Source: an uncultured Muribaculaceae bacterium (lineage in GTDB: Bacteria > Bacteroidota > Bacteroidia > Bacteroidales > Muribaculaceae). From it: DNA of 64,000 nt. The stretch covers positions 91,278-155,277 of the forward strand of contig CAJTXL010000002.1 in the NCBI GenBank assembly GCA_910583525.1, given 5' to 3'. A program made the translations under genes and the position numbers. The notes under the pieces are model-generated. The model worked only from the letters and a program-made list of their open reading frames with translations. It searched no databases and was not told the origin of the DNA. Within the stretch, counting starts at the first letter, position 1. Each line of letters begins with the position of its first letter. This document shows, piece after piece, positions 53,992-62,521 of the stretch.

Positions 53992-55386
53992 ATGACGAAT
54001 ATCGAGCGCCCTTTATCGCGCGGTAAATATATACAGCTGTTGTTCAGCATCTGTGACCTTGCCATCATAAATCTTCTTTTCTGGTTGACCATAAGTGTTT
54101 TTCCTGAAATCAAGACTTTTCCGCACGAGTTGCGTGAGCTGTGGCTTGTTGTCAACGTGAGTTTTGTGCCTACACTCGCATGGACGGCACGCCGCCGCCA
54201 TAGCATGCGTGCTATTGTGCTCGACGGCGTGACGCGCTCTACTTTGTCGGCAGTGGTCACCCACGCCCTGTTTTTCCTGTCGCTGATAGCCTTTCTCGGC
54301 ATCCGTTCGGTGCCGGGGCGTGCCTATGTGTTTTACTATGGCCTGATGCTGGTGGTGCTTCCGCTGTTCCGCATTGCCGGTAACCTCGCCCTTAAGACTT
54401 ACCGGCGCCATGGCTATAACTTTGCCCGTGTCGTGATTGTCGGCACCGGGGCCACGGCCCGGCGCCTGTATGAAAACATGCAGCGTGATTCAGGCTACGG
54501 CTATAAGGTGCTCGGCTTTTTCGACGATAACCCCGACGAAGACTTTTTTGCCGACAAGGTATATCCTGTCGATGAGCTTGAGGCTTTTGTCGAGCAGAAG
54601 CAGATACGGCAGATTTTCTTTACACTTTCGGGCCATAATGCCGCATTGGCGCGCACAATCAAGATTGCCGACGATAATGTTGCCGATTTCTACTATGTGC
54701 CGCAGATACCGCACACTTTGGCACGAAAGTTCGAGCTGAACAGCATCGGTTCGCTGCCGGTGCTTTCCATCAGCCGAAACCCGTTGAAAAATGTAATCAA
54801 TCGAATTATCAAACGTTCGTTCGACGTTGTGGTATCGTCGGTGTTCTTGTGCTTCTATCCGCTGATATACATTCCTGTGGCGATTGCGATAAAGCTTTCG
54901 TCGCCCGGCCCGGTGTATTTCAGGCAGGAGCGCACGGGCTATCTCGGCAAATCATTCAAGTGCCTGAAATTTCGAACAATGCGTGTGAATGCCGGAGCCG
55001 ACAAATGTCAGGCTACGCAGAACGACCCTCGCAAGACCCGGGTCGGCGATTTTTTGCGCAAGACATCGCTTGACGAACTGCCGCAGTTCATAAACGTGCT
55101 GCGAGGCGACATGTCGATAGTGGGCCCGAGGCCGCACATGCTCAAGCATACCGAATACTATACCCGAATGGTCGACCGCTATATGGTGCGCCATGTAGTA
55201 AAGCCCGGTATTACGGGATGGGCGCAGGTAAACGGTTTCCGTGGTCTCACCGACGAACTTTGGAAGATGGAACGCCGCGTGGAGCATGATGTTTGGTATA
55301 TCGAAAACTGGACTTTCCTTCTCGACCTTAAAATCATGGTGCGCACGGTGCTCAATGTGTTCCACGGCGAGAAGAACGCTTTTTGA
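53992..55386 (+). CDS. Undecaprenyl-phosphate sugar phosphotransferase (WcaJ-like)
   Basis: 464 residues. Four N-terminal membrane helices, a Rossmann-like middle domain ('RVVIVGTGATARRLYENM', 'VLGFFDDNPDE'), one membrane segment near 275-300, then the bacterial sugar transferase domain with 'IKRSFDVVVSSVFL', 'SSPGPVYFRQERTGYLGK', 'FKCLKFRTMR', 'SLDELPQFINVLRGDMS' and 'IVGPRPHM'. It places the first sugar phosphate (usually glucose or galactose) on undecaprenyl phosphate to start a polysaccharide repeat unit. It is the only priming transferase seen and is 30 kb away from the EPS cluster at 15-24 kb. Confidence 0.93.
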   Translation: MTNIERPLSRGKYIQLLFSICDLAIINLLFWLTISVFPEIKTFPHELRELWLVVNVSFVPTLAWTARRRHSMRAIVLDGVTRSTLSAVVTHALFFLSLIAFLGIRSVPGRAYVFYYGLMLVVLPLFRIAGNLALKTYRRHGYNFARVVIVGTGATARRLYENMQRDSGYGYKVLGFFDDNPDEDFFADKVYPVDELEAFVEQKQIRQIFFTLSGHNAALARTIKIADDNVADFYYVPQIPHTLARKFELNSIGSLPVLSISRNPLKNVINRIIKRSFDVVVSSVFLCFYPLIYIPVAIAIKLSSPGPVYFRQERTGYLGKSFKCLKFRTMRVNAGADKCQATQNDPRKTRVGDFLRKTSLDELPQFINVLRGDMSIVGPRPHMLKHTEYYTRMVDRYMVRHVVKPGITGWAQVNGFRGLTDELWKMERRVEHDVWYIENWTFLLDLKIMVRTVLNVFHGEKNAF

Positions 55387-55419
55387 ACTGCTTAATAATA
55401 AGAACAAATTAATAAGAAT

Positions 55420-55800
55420 ATGACCGAAAACGAACTTAAGGAATTGCGCCGCGACCCCGACGGGCTAATTACTTACGAGTATCTGGCCAACCATATAGGC
55501 GAGTGCGCCCCCGACGACATTGACAGGCTTATCGATAATATGACGCGAGTCGACCTTTCGGGCCAGTTCATGGCGAGCGCCGCACGCTATCTGAATGCAA
55601 TCGACCCCGACGGATATTCTCCGGCGATAAAGGCATTGGTGGCCGGTGCCATCGATAAAGACCGAGAACATCGCTATCTGCCCGACCTGCTGAAAGGTCT
55701 TTACGGAGAAGGCTGCCTTGACGATGCCGAACGGCTCTGCGCCGCCGACGACAATTTCAGGCGCATATACAAACGGCTGTATGCCGACAACATAATATGA
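55420..55800 (+). CDS. Small acidic protein of unknown function
   Basis: 126 residues, start at ATG 55420, 33 bases after the sugar transferase. No signal peptide or membrane segment. Helical and acidic, with regularly spaced leucines and Asp-rich turns ('GECAPDDIDRLIDNMTRVDL', 'AIDPDGYSPAIKALVAGAID') that look like short helical repeats. Not recognised. The codon usage matches its neighbours, and the stop codon is overlapped by the repeat element that follows. Confidence 0.75.
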   Translation: MTENELKELRRDPDGLITYEYLANHIGECAPDDIDRLIDNMTRVDLSGQFMASAARYLNAIDPDGYSPAIKALVAGAIDKDREHRYLPDLLKGLYGEGCLDDAERLCAADDNFRRIYKRLYADNII

Positions 55801-55992
55801 AGTGATTTAAACTTATTTATTTATGTTAAAATTCAAAGTGATTTATAGTTTGCGTCAATCTTTCGGCGTCTTTCCGGCGTCTTTTGAACTGCCGCATCGG
55901 TCATGTGGCACAGCCACACTCCCTCTTTGCAGCTCAAAATCCACTCGGAAATACATCCGAAAGCTTAACGAATAAAAAGTTTAAATCACTTC
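55799..55992. repeat. 194-bp MITE-like element before the cyclophilin gene
   Basis: GAAGTGATTTAAACTT (55799-55814) is exactly reverse-complementary to 55977-55992; similarity continues inward (TTTATT and GTTAA in both arms) to about 29 bases with small gaps. A degenerate inner copy of the end (CAAAGTGATTTATAGTTT) is at 55834-55851, and a central hairpin TGTGGC/GCCACA lies at about 55904-55918. The element begins within the TGA of the upstream gene and ends one base before the ATG at 55994. Layout matches the element at 48076-48240 read in reverse. Confidence 0.8.
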
Positions 55993-55993
55993 T

Positions 55994-56887
55994 ATGACAA
56001 TGAAAATACTGCGATATATAATGCCCGGCTTCGCCTCGGCCTTGCTCTGCATGGCCTGCGGAGGCAACAATCAAGCCACGGCAACCACTATACAGAACGA
56101 CAAAACGATAATGACAGAACAGACTCCCGACACCGCTTCGGTGCGCGTGGCCGTAAAGACCACGCTCGGCAATTTCACCGTACTGCTTTACGGCGATACT
56201 CCCAAGCACCGCGATAATTTTGTGCGCCTCGTAAAAGAAGGATATTACGACAATACGCTTTTCCACCGTGTAATCAAAGACTTCATGATTCAGGCAGGCG
56301 ACCCCGATTCGCGTACCGCAAAACCGGGTCAGGCTCTCGGTGCCGGAGGCCCTGACTATAAGATAGATGCCGAAATTGTATATCCGGAGCATTTCCATAA
56401 GCGCGGAGCCCTTGCGGCAGCGCGCCAGGGCGACCAGGTGAACCCGCTGAAGAAATCGTCGGGTTCGCAGTTCTATATCGTTACCGGGCGCAAATCGTCC
56501 GAGGCCGAAATGGAGCAGCTGGGCGCTCATCTTAAGAATAAACAGCTGCAGTCTATTTTCAACCGTCTCGCCATGGAGCACCGCGACAGCATAATCGCCA
56601 TGCAGCAGAAGGGCGACCGTCAGGGGCTTGAAGCTTTGCAGCAGCGCCTGATTAAAGAGACCGAAGCAGAGGCTGCCGCCTCGGCTTCAGCGCCGACAGT
56701 TACACCCGAGATGCGCCAGGCTTACACGACTGTGGGCGGCGCTCCGCACCTCGACGGTGACTATACGGTATTCGGCGAAGTAATCGACGGTATGGAGACT
56801 GTCGACCGCATCGAAAAGGCGCAGACCGACGGCCGCGACCGTCCGTCAGACGACATCCGCATCCTATCTATGCAGATTGTCAAGTGA
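55994..56887 (+). CDS. Cyclophilin-type peptidyl-prolyl isomerase lipoprotein
   Basis: 297 residues with a lipoprotein signal (lipobox 'LLCMAC', Cys22). The cyclophilin domain is split: 'VKTTLGNFTVLLYGDTPKHR', 'NTLFHRVIKDFMIQAGDP' (catalytic Arg) and 'SGSQFYIVTGR' are followed by an insertion of about 75 residues rich in Gln/Ala/Glu, then 'GGAPHLDGDYTVFGEVIDGM'. Such insertions are usual in Bacteroidetes periplasmic cyclophilins. It assists folding of exported proteins by isomerising proline bonds. Its stop overlaps the next GTG start by 3 bases. Confidence 0.93.
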   Translation: MTMKILRYIMPGFASALLCMACGGNNQATATTIQNDKTIMTEQTPDTASVRVAVKTTLGNFTVLLYGDTPKHRDNFVRLVKEGYYDNTLFHRVIKDFMIQAGDPDSRTAKPGQALGAGGPDYKIDAEIVYPEHFHKRGALAAARQGDQVNPLKKSSGSQFYIVTGRKSSEAEMEQLGAHLKNKQLQSIFNRLAMEHRDSIIAMQQKGDRQGLEALQQRLIKETEAEAAASASAPTVTPEMRQAYTTVGGAPHLDGDYTVFGEVIDGMETVDRIEKAQTDGRDRPSDDIRILSMQIVK

Positions 56888-58143
56888 AGGAAATACCCGT
56901 AGGACACCACACATTGCCGAACGGTCTGAGGCTTGTACACTCCTACGACCCTTGTACGGCGATGGTGGCTGTAGATGTGCTTTATGACGTGGGGACGCGC
57001 GACGAGAGCCGCCGCCTCACGGGCATGGCGCATCTGTTCGAGCATCTGATGTTCGGCGGCTCGGTCAATGTGCCTGCTTTCGATGTTGTGCTCGAAGCCG
57101 CGGGCGGGCGCAGCAATGCGTGGACGAGCCCCGACTTCACCAATTTCTACGACACACTTCCGGCTCAGAACCTCGATACGGCGCTCTATCTCGAAAGCGA
57201 CCGGATGCTCGGATTGGCTTTCAGTGAGCGCTCGCTCGAAGTTCAACGCGGCGTTGTGGTCGAAGAGTTCAAGCAGCAATGTCTCGACCGTCCTTATGGC
57301 GACCTTTTCCACCATCTCAGGCGCATTGCATATGGTGAGGCACACCCGTATTCTTGGCCTACTATCGGGCTTGTCCCCGAACATATTGCGCAAGTGGGCA
57401 TGGCCGACGTCAAAGACTGGTTCTATGCGCACTATGCCCCGAACAATGCCGTAATATCTATTGTCGGCAATGTCGGTTTCGACGAAGCCTGTCGTGCCGT
57501 CGAGCGATGGTTTGCCGACGTGCCTTGGCGTGATGTCAAGTCGCGGAACTTGCCCGATGCCGGTTTTCCCAAGGCCGATGTCGTGGAAACCGTGTATGGC
57601 GATGTGCCTATGCCCTTGCTCGTTATGGCTTTCCCTATGGATGCCTACGGCACGCCGGGATATTTTGCAGCCGATACCGTCACCGACATACTCTCGGCAG
57701 GCCGGGCGGCACGTCTCAATCTTAACCTTGTCAACGGAAGCGCACGGGGGCTGATATGCGATGCCGACGCCTCGATAATCGGCAGCGAAGGCCCGGGCCT
57801 TCTTCTGCTTGTGGCGAGACTGACGAGCGACTCCGATGCCGACATAGACATCGCCCGACGCCTGATGCTCGAAGAAGTGCGCCGTCTTGCCGTGCCCGGC
57901 TCTCTGTCGGCACGCGAGCTTGAGCGTACGCTCAATAACTTTGAAGCTACATTTCGCTTCTCAAACGTAGGCTATCTCGCGCGTGCAACCAACCTTGCCA
58001 TGGCCGAAATGCACGGTGAGGACATCAACCGCATCGTGGCCGACCGTCGAAAACTCACTCCTGCCGATATCGAGCGTACTGCCGACCTCATTTTCAACCG
58101 CACACCGTCGGCAACGCTCATCTACAGACCGTCGCGGGGGTAG
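56884..58143 (+). CDS. M16 family zinc peptidase
   Basis: 419 residues with a GTG start (56884) overlapping the preceding stop (GTGA). Zinc motif HXXEH at 'MAHLFEHLMFGG' (His50, Glu53, His54) and the distal Glu near 127/128 in 'VVVEEFKQ'; 'PNNAVISIVGNV' marks the inter-domain link and the inactive second half follows. Similar to mitochondrial processing peptidase beta and PqqL/YmxG-like peptidases. No obvious signal peptide, so it may be cytoplasmic and degrade peptides; an unusual export route cannot be excluded. Confidence 0.92.
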   Translation: MKEIPVGHHTLPNGLRLVHSYDPCTAMVAVDVLYDVGTRDESRRLTGMAHLFEHLMFGGSVNVPAFDVVLEAAGGRSNAWTSPDFTNFYDTLPAQNLDTALYLESDRMLGLAFSERSLEVQRGVVVEEFKQQCLDRPYGDLFHHLRRIAYGEAHPYSWPTIGLVPEHIAQVGMADVKDWFYAHYAPNNAVISIVGNVGFDEACRAVERWFADVPWRDVKSRNLPDAGFPKADVVETVYGDVPMPLLVMAFPMDAYGTPGYFAADTVTDILSAGRAARLNLNLVNGSARGLICDADASIIGSEGPGLLLLVARLTSDSDADIDIARRLMLEEVRRLAVPGSLSARELERTLNNFEATFRFSNVGYLARATNLAMAEMHGEDINRIVADRRKLTPADIERTADLIFNRTPSATLIYRPSRG

Positions 58144-58202
58144 GTCTAATCTCCGACCTCGATAGATGGTGCGATAACTCCGTTTCTACTCCCCACTATC
58201 GC

Positions 58203-58324
58203 GCTACTCTGTAGCACTTTGTGTTATGGGGTCGTGTTTACCCGGGCTGTGCGCCACCTAAAGGGGCGGCTTGCCCGGGCCTATTATTTTTACGCCACTC
58301 TGTGGCGGTTTACCCCGAACGGGG
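58203..58324. repeat. Tandem palindromic repeat array
   Basis: Four hairpins in 122 bases: GCTAC-TCT-GTAGC (58203-58215), CCCGGGC...GCCCGGG (58241-58247 with 58273-58279, imperfect inner pairing), CGCCAC-TCT-GTGGCG (58293-58307) and CCCCG-AA-CGGGG (58313-58324). The first and third are copies of one unit with compensatory changes (GCTAC/GTAGC and GCCAC/GTGGC), so base pairing is conserved. Stacked REP-like palindromes of this kind usually stabilise or terminate transcripts of convergent genes or mark mobile repeats. Confidence 0.75.
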
Positions 58325-58534
58325 CAATGAGTAAGTATCGTAGCGACTAAAATTTAATATATGTACTTATTTGAAGTGCCGTTTTCATAATAATATTTCT
58401 CTGCGATATTGTTGTTGCTGTTTTGAGGTTGTGCCTGTTGCAGAGGTTCGCTCTGAAAAAGTTGTCTATCGCAATCCGAACGGGATGGATACTTGCTTTC
58501 TTATGGGTTTATAGCGATAGTGTGGATGCGAAAT

Positions 58535-58575
58535 CGGCGGCAAAATGGCATTTTGTGGATGCCGTTTTGCCGCCG
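58535..58575 (-). terminator. Long-stem hairpin downstream of the DUF4954 gene
   Basis: CGGCGGCAAAATGGCA (58535-58550) pairs with TGCCGTTTTGCCGCCG (58560-58575): 16 base pairs with one mismatch and a 9-base loop. It begins 21 bases after the stop of the - strand gene. No T-run follows on the - strand, so a rho-independent mechanism is not certain, but the stem is strong. Confidence 0.55.
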
Positions 58576-58595
58576 GTTGTTGTCGGGTGGGTTAA

Positions 58596-60572
58596 TCAGT
58601 CGGGTAGTAGGGCGAGGGCTTTTGCGGCGAGGGCTGTCTTTGCGACGTTGTGGGCCATCACCATTTCGACGAAGGGGTCGGAATCGTATTGGCCGCGGAC
58701 GGATGTGAAGTCGTCGTCGGCGTCTTCGGCCGGAGCGTCGATGCCGAAGCCTGTGCGTGATTTTAGGGAGTATTCTTTACGGGCATCTTCGAGGAGCATG
58801 GCGTTGAGGGTGGTTACGCTTTCGAGCCACCGGTTGATTATTTTGCGCAGGTCGTCAGAGGTCAGTGAGGCGACGGGCTTGCCGTACCAGCTTTCGAAGG
58901 TTTCGGCGACCCATGTCCACTCCATGTCGTAGTAGTCGGCGTGGAGTTTGTGCCATGCTTTTTCGAGCGCGTCGAGCGAGTTGATGTCGCCTGTGGATAT
59001 GGCGTTGCAGATGGCGTCGACTTCGCTTTTGGGGGCGAAGAGGCCGCAGACGTCTACCCACCGGCCTTTTCCTGCCGGATGCGTCGGAGCAAGGCGGTCG
59101 GCGATTTCGGAGTCGGAGCCGAGAAGGGCGTCGCCAAGGCGGTGTATGATTGAGTTGCCCATGAATTTGTCGGTCGCGAGCCGGTAGAGGTCGCGGCCTT
59201 TGCGCAGGGCGCGTGCGTCGATTGTCATGGTCTGGAAGGCGAAGCGCTCGGCGGTGAGACCTGCGGTGCGTTCGAGTTCGTCGAGCAGCTTTATACCGCT
59301 TAGCATCTTGCCGACGGTATATGGGCTGAGGAGGTTGAAGTTGATGCAGTCGAGGCGGTCGGGGTCGCGGCGCTTGTCGCGTTTGGGCCATTTCTGTGCG
59401 TCGCGTATGGTGCCTACGCTGCGCAGGTTTATGCCGGGCACGAGGAATGATTCGTTGCGGTTTTCTATCAGATATGAGAATGGCAGCCGCGATGTGTCGG
59501 GGTGGTTGACATGTCGTCCCATCACGAGCGAAAATGCTCCGATTTTCGCCGGCCACAGTATGTAGGAGTCGCTTGTGGTTTTCGAGCCGCGTTCGACCAC
59601 GCCCTGGTGTATTGGCCCGAGCTTGTACATGTGGTTGCTTTGGTTTGAGCCTGAGCCTGCGTTGAGGAATGAGAACATTCCGGCAATCAGGAGGCTGGAT
59701 TTGTGCATCGTCACGGTATACGGTCCGCCGAATATGGCTGCGGCTTCGCCGTTCTCGCATGCGCAGTTGGCGAAAAACAGCGAGTCGTGTGCCGAGAACA
59801 GATGGGTGAGGGTCGTGCCCTGGCCTATGAAGCAGTGGTGTATGACGGCGCCGGCATCGACTTTGCTGCCGGATGCGAACACGAATCCGTCGGCCATGAC
59901 GTCGCGCCCGACATACACGGGGTCGCATTCCGACGAGGCTATTGTGCCGTCGCTCAGGCGGGTCGAGCCTTCGATGTCGGCGTGGTCGCCGATGTTTACG
60001 TTGGTGATTGCGCCGGCGTTTACTATACGGGCGTGCGCGCCGATTTTTCCGCGTGTGCCGTAGAGTTTCCCGGCATGCACTTTGATTATCGTCGCCAGGC
60101 GTTCGACCATCTCGTGCCGGTTACGGTACATGGCTATCAGATAGGCGGTCTGTGCCGACAGCCGTTCGTAGACAGGCACTTCGCGTCCGCCTGTCTCGTT
60201 GAGCACCGACACTTCGGTGCCGATGCCGAATGTACTGTCGAGCGTGGCCACGAGGCTGTCTACGTTTTCGATGTAGGCGTTGTCTGCGATGTCGTAGTTG
60301 GCGATGTAGGTCGCCACACGGCGTATGTAGACGTTGTCGCCCACCGACACATTGTGCAGTGTCACGTCGGAGATGGAACTTTTTCGTACGGTTCCGCCGG
60401 GAAGATAGAAGTTTCCGTCGAGTTTTCCGAGGCGTATTTTGCCTGAAAATTCTACGTTGCGGATGTTTGCCGGCGAAAATGCTGCCGACACTTCAACGCC
60501 GCTCCAGTCGGCGCATGTGCAACCTTGGCGCTCCAGGGTCGCGATTTCTTCGTTTGTCAGACTTCGAAACAT
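58596..60572 (-). CDS. DUF4954 family protein with left-handed beta-helix
   Basis: 658 residues. N-terminal half contains repeated hexapeptide-like stretches ('ITNVNIGDHADIEG', 'DPVYVGRDVMADGFVFASGS', 'KVDAGAVIHHCFIGQGTTLT', 'FGGPYTVTMHKSSLLIAGMF'), the pattern of left-handed parallel beta-helix enzymes such as nucleotidyl or acyl transferases; the C-terminal half (about 400-640) is helical with 'SGIKLLDELERTAGL'. The whole matches the DUF4954 family, known from Bacteroidetes. No signal peptide. Activity unknown; a sugar-nucleotide or acyl transfer role is only suggested by the fold. Stands alone on the - strand. Confidence 0.8.
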   Translation of the reverse strand: MFRSLTNEEIATLERQGCTCADWSGVEVSAAFSPANIRNVEFSGKIRLGKLDGNFYLPGGTVRKSSISDVTLHNVSVGDNVYIRRVATYIANYDIADNAYIENVDSLVATLDSTFGIGTEVSVLNETGGREVPVYERLSAQTAYLIAMYRNRHEMVERLATIIKVHAGKLYGTRGKIGAHARIVNAGAITNVNIGDHADIEGSTRLSDGTIASSECDPVYVGRDVMADGFVFASGSKVDAGAVIHHCFIGQGTTLTHLFSAHDSLFFANCACENGEAAAIFGGPYTVTMHKSSLLIAGMFSFLNAGSGSNQSNHMYKLGPIHQGVVERGSKTTSDSYILWPAKIGAFSLVMGRHVNHPDTSRLPFSYLIENRNESFLVPGINLRSVGTIRDAQKWPKRDKRRDPDRLDCINFNLLSPYTVGKMLSGIKLLDELERTAGLTAERFAFQTMTIDARALRKGRDLYRLATDKFMGNSIIHRLGDALLGSDSEIADRLAPTHPAGKGRWVDVCGLFAPKSEVDAICNAISTGDINSLDALEKAWHKLHADYYDMEWTWVAETFESWYGKPVASLTSDDLRKIINRWLESVTTLNAMLLEDARKEYSLKSRTGFGIDAPAEDADDDFTSVRGQYDSDPFVEMVMAHNVAKTALAAKALALLPD

Positions 60573-60625
60573 TAAGTAAAAAGTAAAGTTTATGAAAGTT
60601 ATGGATTGGATAGTTTTCGGTCAAG

Positions 60626-61423
60626 TCAGATTGGCACGAATTGCCATGTGTAGGAGCCGTCGGGGGCGATTGTGAGGAGTCGGAAGCCCTTCGGGCGCCC
60701 GTCGAAGTTTCGGCTCGTATTTTCGCCGTTCAGTATGTCGATGCCTCCGAACGAACGGGCGGCGGTGGTGTGGGTGTGTCCGGCGAGCCACAGGCGGCAT
60801 CCGGCGTCATAAAACCGTTCCAGCATGAGTTTTCGGCTGTCGCCGGGCAGATTAAAGTATTCGTCGGCTTCGTCGATGCCTTTGTCGAAGGGCGGAATGT
60901 GTGAGAGGATTATCACCGGCGATGCTGCCGCCTTGGCTTTTTCGAGGGCGTCGGTAAGTTGCGCATCGTGTCGCTTGGTTTCGCCTTTGAGGCCTGAGCG
61001 CATAAGCATCGAGTTGACTGATATTATTGTGCGACCTTTCACCGTATGGCTCGATAAGTCGGGGCCGAAGGCTTCGGTGTATCTTTTCAGCCCGGCTGCT
61101 GTCACGGGTTCGGGTAGGTCGTGGTTGCCCGGGGTATATATAACAGGGGCTTTTAATTTTGCCGCGGCTTTCAGGAACGCTCCGATTGAGGTGCTGTCCA
61201 TCACATTCACCATGTCGCCTGCAATCAGAACTATGTCGGGCTGCGTTTCGTTGACTTTGTCGACCTCGCGGCAGAATGCCTCGAGGTCGTCGTCGAACCC
61301 TCCTTTTCCGAAGCCGAGTTGGGGGTCGCACAGATGTGCTATGCGCAGAGTGTCGGTAGGGGCGGCGCCTGTGAGTATTGCCGGTATCGTAGCCATGAGT
61401 ATCAGCAGTAGTTTTCGTATCAT
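60626..61423 (-). CDS. Exported metallophosphoesterase (calcineurin-like)
   Basis: 265 residues, signal peptide about 1-21. Dimetal motifs in order: 'IAHLCDPQLG' (D-x-[QH]; Gln replaces the usual His), 'IVLIAGDMVN', 'YTPGNHDLPEP', 'ILSHIPPF' and 'WLAGHTHTTA'. Class III-like or Icc-like phosphodiesterase acting in the periplasm on a phospho-monoester or diester. Its start overlaps the holA stop by 4 bases. Confidence 0.9.
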   Translation of the reverse strand: MIRKLLLILMATIPAILTGAAPTDTLRIAHLCDPQLGFGKGGFDDDLEAFCREVDKVNETQPDIVLIAGDMVNVMDSTSIGAFLKAAAKLKAPVIYTPGNHDLPEPVTAAGLKRYTEAFGPDLSSHTVKGRTIISVNSMLMRSGLKGETKRHDAQLTDALEKAKAAASPVIILSHIPPFDKGIDEADEYFNLPGDSRKLMLERFYDAGCRLWLAGHTHTTAARSFGGIDILNGENTSRNFDGRPKGFRLLTIAPDGSYTWQFVPI

Positions 61424-62451
61424 AGTTTTCCCGGAGCTGTCAGGATGTGGAATGCGAGTTCGTGGAAAAGCTGGTGCTCGTTCTGTCGTGAGCCTATGCC
61501 CTTGCTTTTTGTGTCGAATGCGCGTATGGCGCTTATTATTTCTACGAGCTGCACGGCGTTGTAGTTGGCCATGCCTTGCCTGATGCGTTTCAGGGCGAAC
61601 TGGTTGCGCAGTTTCAGCTCACGTGTGATTTCGGCGTCGGTGCGTCCCGGAACGTAGTATGCCGTGAGTAGGTCGGCAAAGAAATTGAACACCGAGGCTG
61701 TTGCGAGCACCAGGGGCACTGCCTTTGGGTTGCTTCGGAAATATGCGAGGCAGCGGAACACTTTTTTTGCGTCTTTGGCCGCGAAGGCATCGACAAGCTC
61801 GAAGGTGTTGTATTCTTTGCTTATACCTATATTGCGCTCGATGGCTTCGGGGGTGACGGCGGCGTTCGGCGGCAGTATCGTGGCGAGTTTGTCGATTTCG
61901 TTGTATAGTTTGCCGAGGTCGGAGCCTATGTAGTCGCGCAGCATTTCGAGGGCTTTCTGGTCGGCTGACAATCCTTTCTGCTTTATGTATGTGCCGATGA
62001 ATGCCGGAATGTTGTAGTCGGCGATTTTTTTCGACTCGAACACTACGGCGTCGCTTTTTTTCAGCGCCGCCATCAGTTCTTTGCCTTTTGCCTGTGCGCC
62101 GCGGCAGCATATTACCAAAATGGTCGTGTCGACAGGGTCGGCCAAATATGGGGCGAGCTTTGCGAGCTTCTCGGCACGTATGGCCTGCGCTTCTTTGAGG
62201 ATAACCACCTGATAGCGGCTCATCATGGGGATGCGCCGGCATAGGTCTATCACTTGTGCCGGTTCTGTTTCGGGCGCATATAGCACATATTGGTTGAAGG
62301 CCTTTTCGTCTTCCTGCAATATGTTCTCAAACTCGCGTGCGAGGGCGTCGATGAAGTATCCTTCCTCGCCGTGAAGCAGATACACCGAAGCATATCGGTG
62401 CTCGGCGAGTGCTTTTTTTATGCTTTCGAAAGTCGGGGCCGGGAGTGCCAT
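61420..62451 (-). CDS. holA: DNA polymerase III subunit delta
   Basis: 343 residues. N-terminal 'YASVYLLHGEEGYFIDALAR' in place of a Walker A, 'RYQVVILKEAQAI', 'VDTTILVICCRGAQAKGKEL', domain II 'LRDYIGSDLGKLYNEIDKLA' and domain III 'FRSNPKAVPLVLATASVFNF' match HolA. It opens the sliding clamp with DnaX and delta prime. Divergent from the HsdR-N-like gene across a 70-base region containing a strong dyad. Confidence 0.92.
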   Translation of the reverse strand: MALPAPTFESIKKALAEHRYASVYLLHGEEGYFIDALAREFENILQEDEKAFNQYVLYAPETEPAQVIDLCRRIPMMSRYQVVILKEAQAIRAEKLAKLAPYLADPVDTTILVICCRGAQAKGKELMAALKKSDAVVFESKKIADYNIPAFIGTYIKQKGLSADQKALEMLRDYIGSDLGKLYNEIDKLATILPPNAAVTPEAIERNIGISKEYNTFELVDAFAAKDAKKVFRCLAYFRSNPKAVPLVLATASVFNFFADLLTAYYVPGRTDAEITRELKLRNQFALKRIRQGMANYNAVQLVEIISAIRAFDTKSKGIGSRQNEHQLFHELAFHILTAPGKL

Positions 62452-62461
62452 TGCGTTATTG

Positions 62462-62497
62462 TGCGAAAATTTGCGTAAATTTACGCATTATTTCGCA
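62462..62497. promoter_or_regulatory. Nested 36-bp dyad symmetry (candidate operator)
   Basis: An exact 16-base palindrome TGCGTAAATTTACGCA (62472-62487) is flanked symmetrically, three bases out on each side, by TGCGAAA (62462-62468) and TTTCGCA (62491-62497). It lies midway between the divergent starts of holA and the nuclease-like gene, 11 bases from the first and 25 from the second. The symmetry suggests two regulator dimers or one large dimer. Confidence 0.6.
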
Positions 62498-62521
62498 TAC
62501 AGATTGAATTTGTAATAAAAA

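Larger units (their letters stand above)
58144..58595. other. Intergenic region with tandem hairpins
   Basis: 452 bases between two convergent genes. It contains a hairpin array at 58203-58324 and a terminator-like stem at 58535-58575 (annotated separately). The part between them (about 58330-58530) is AT-rich, without a hairpin that stands out. A 169-codon reading frame starting at 58423 runs antisense into the DUF4954 gene and is judged not real. Confidence 0.6.

Noticed and set aside
58423..58932. 169-codon + strand frame starting in the intergenic region
   Set aside because: Most of it lies antisense to the DUF4954 gene, it passes through the long terminator-like hairpin, and the sequence matches nothing recognisable.
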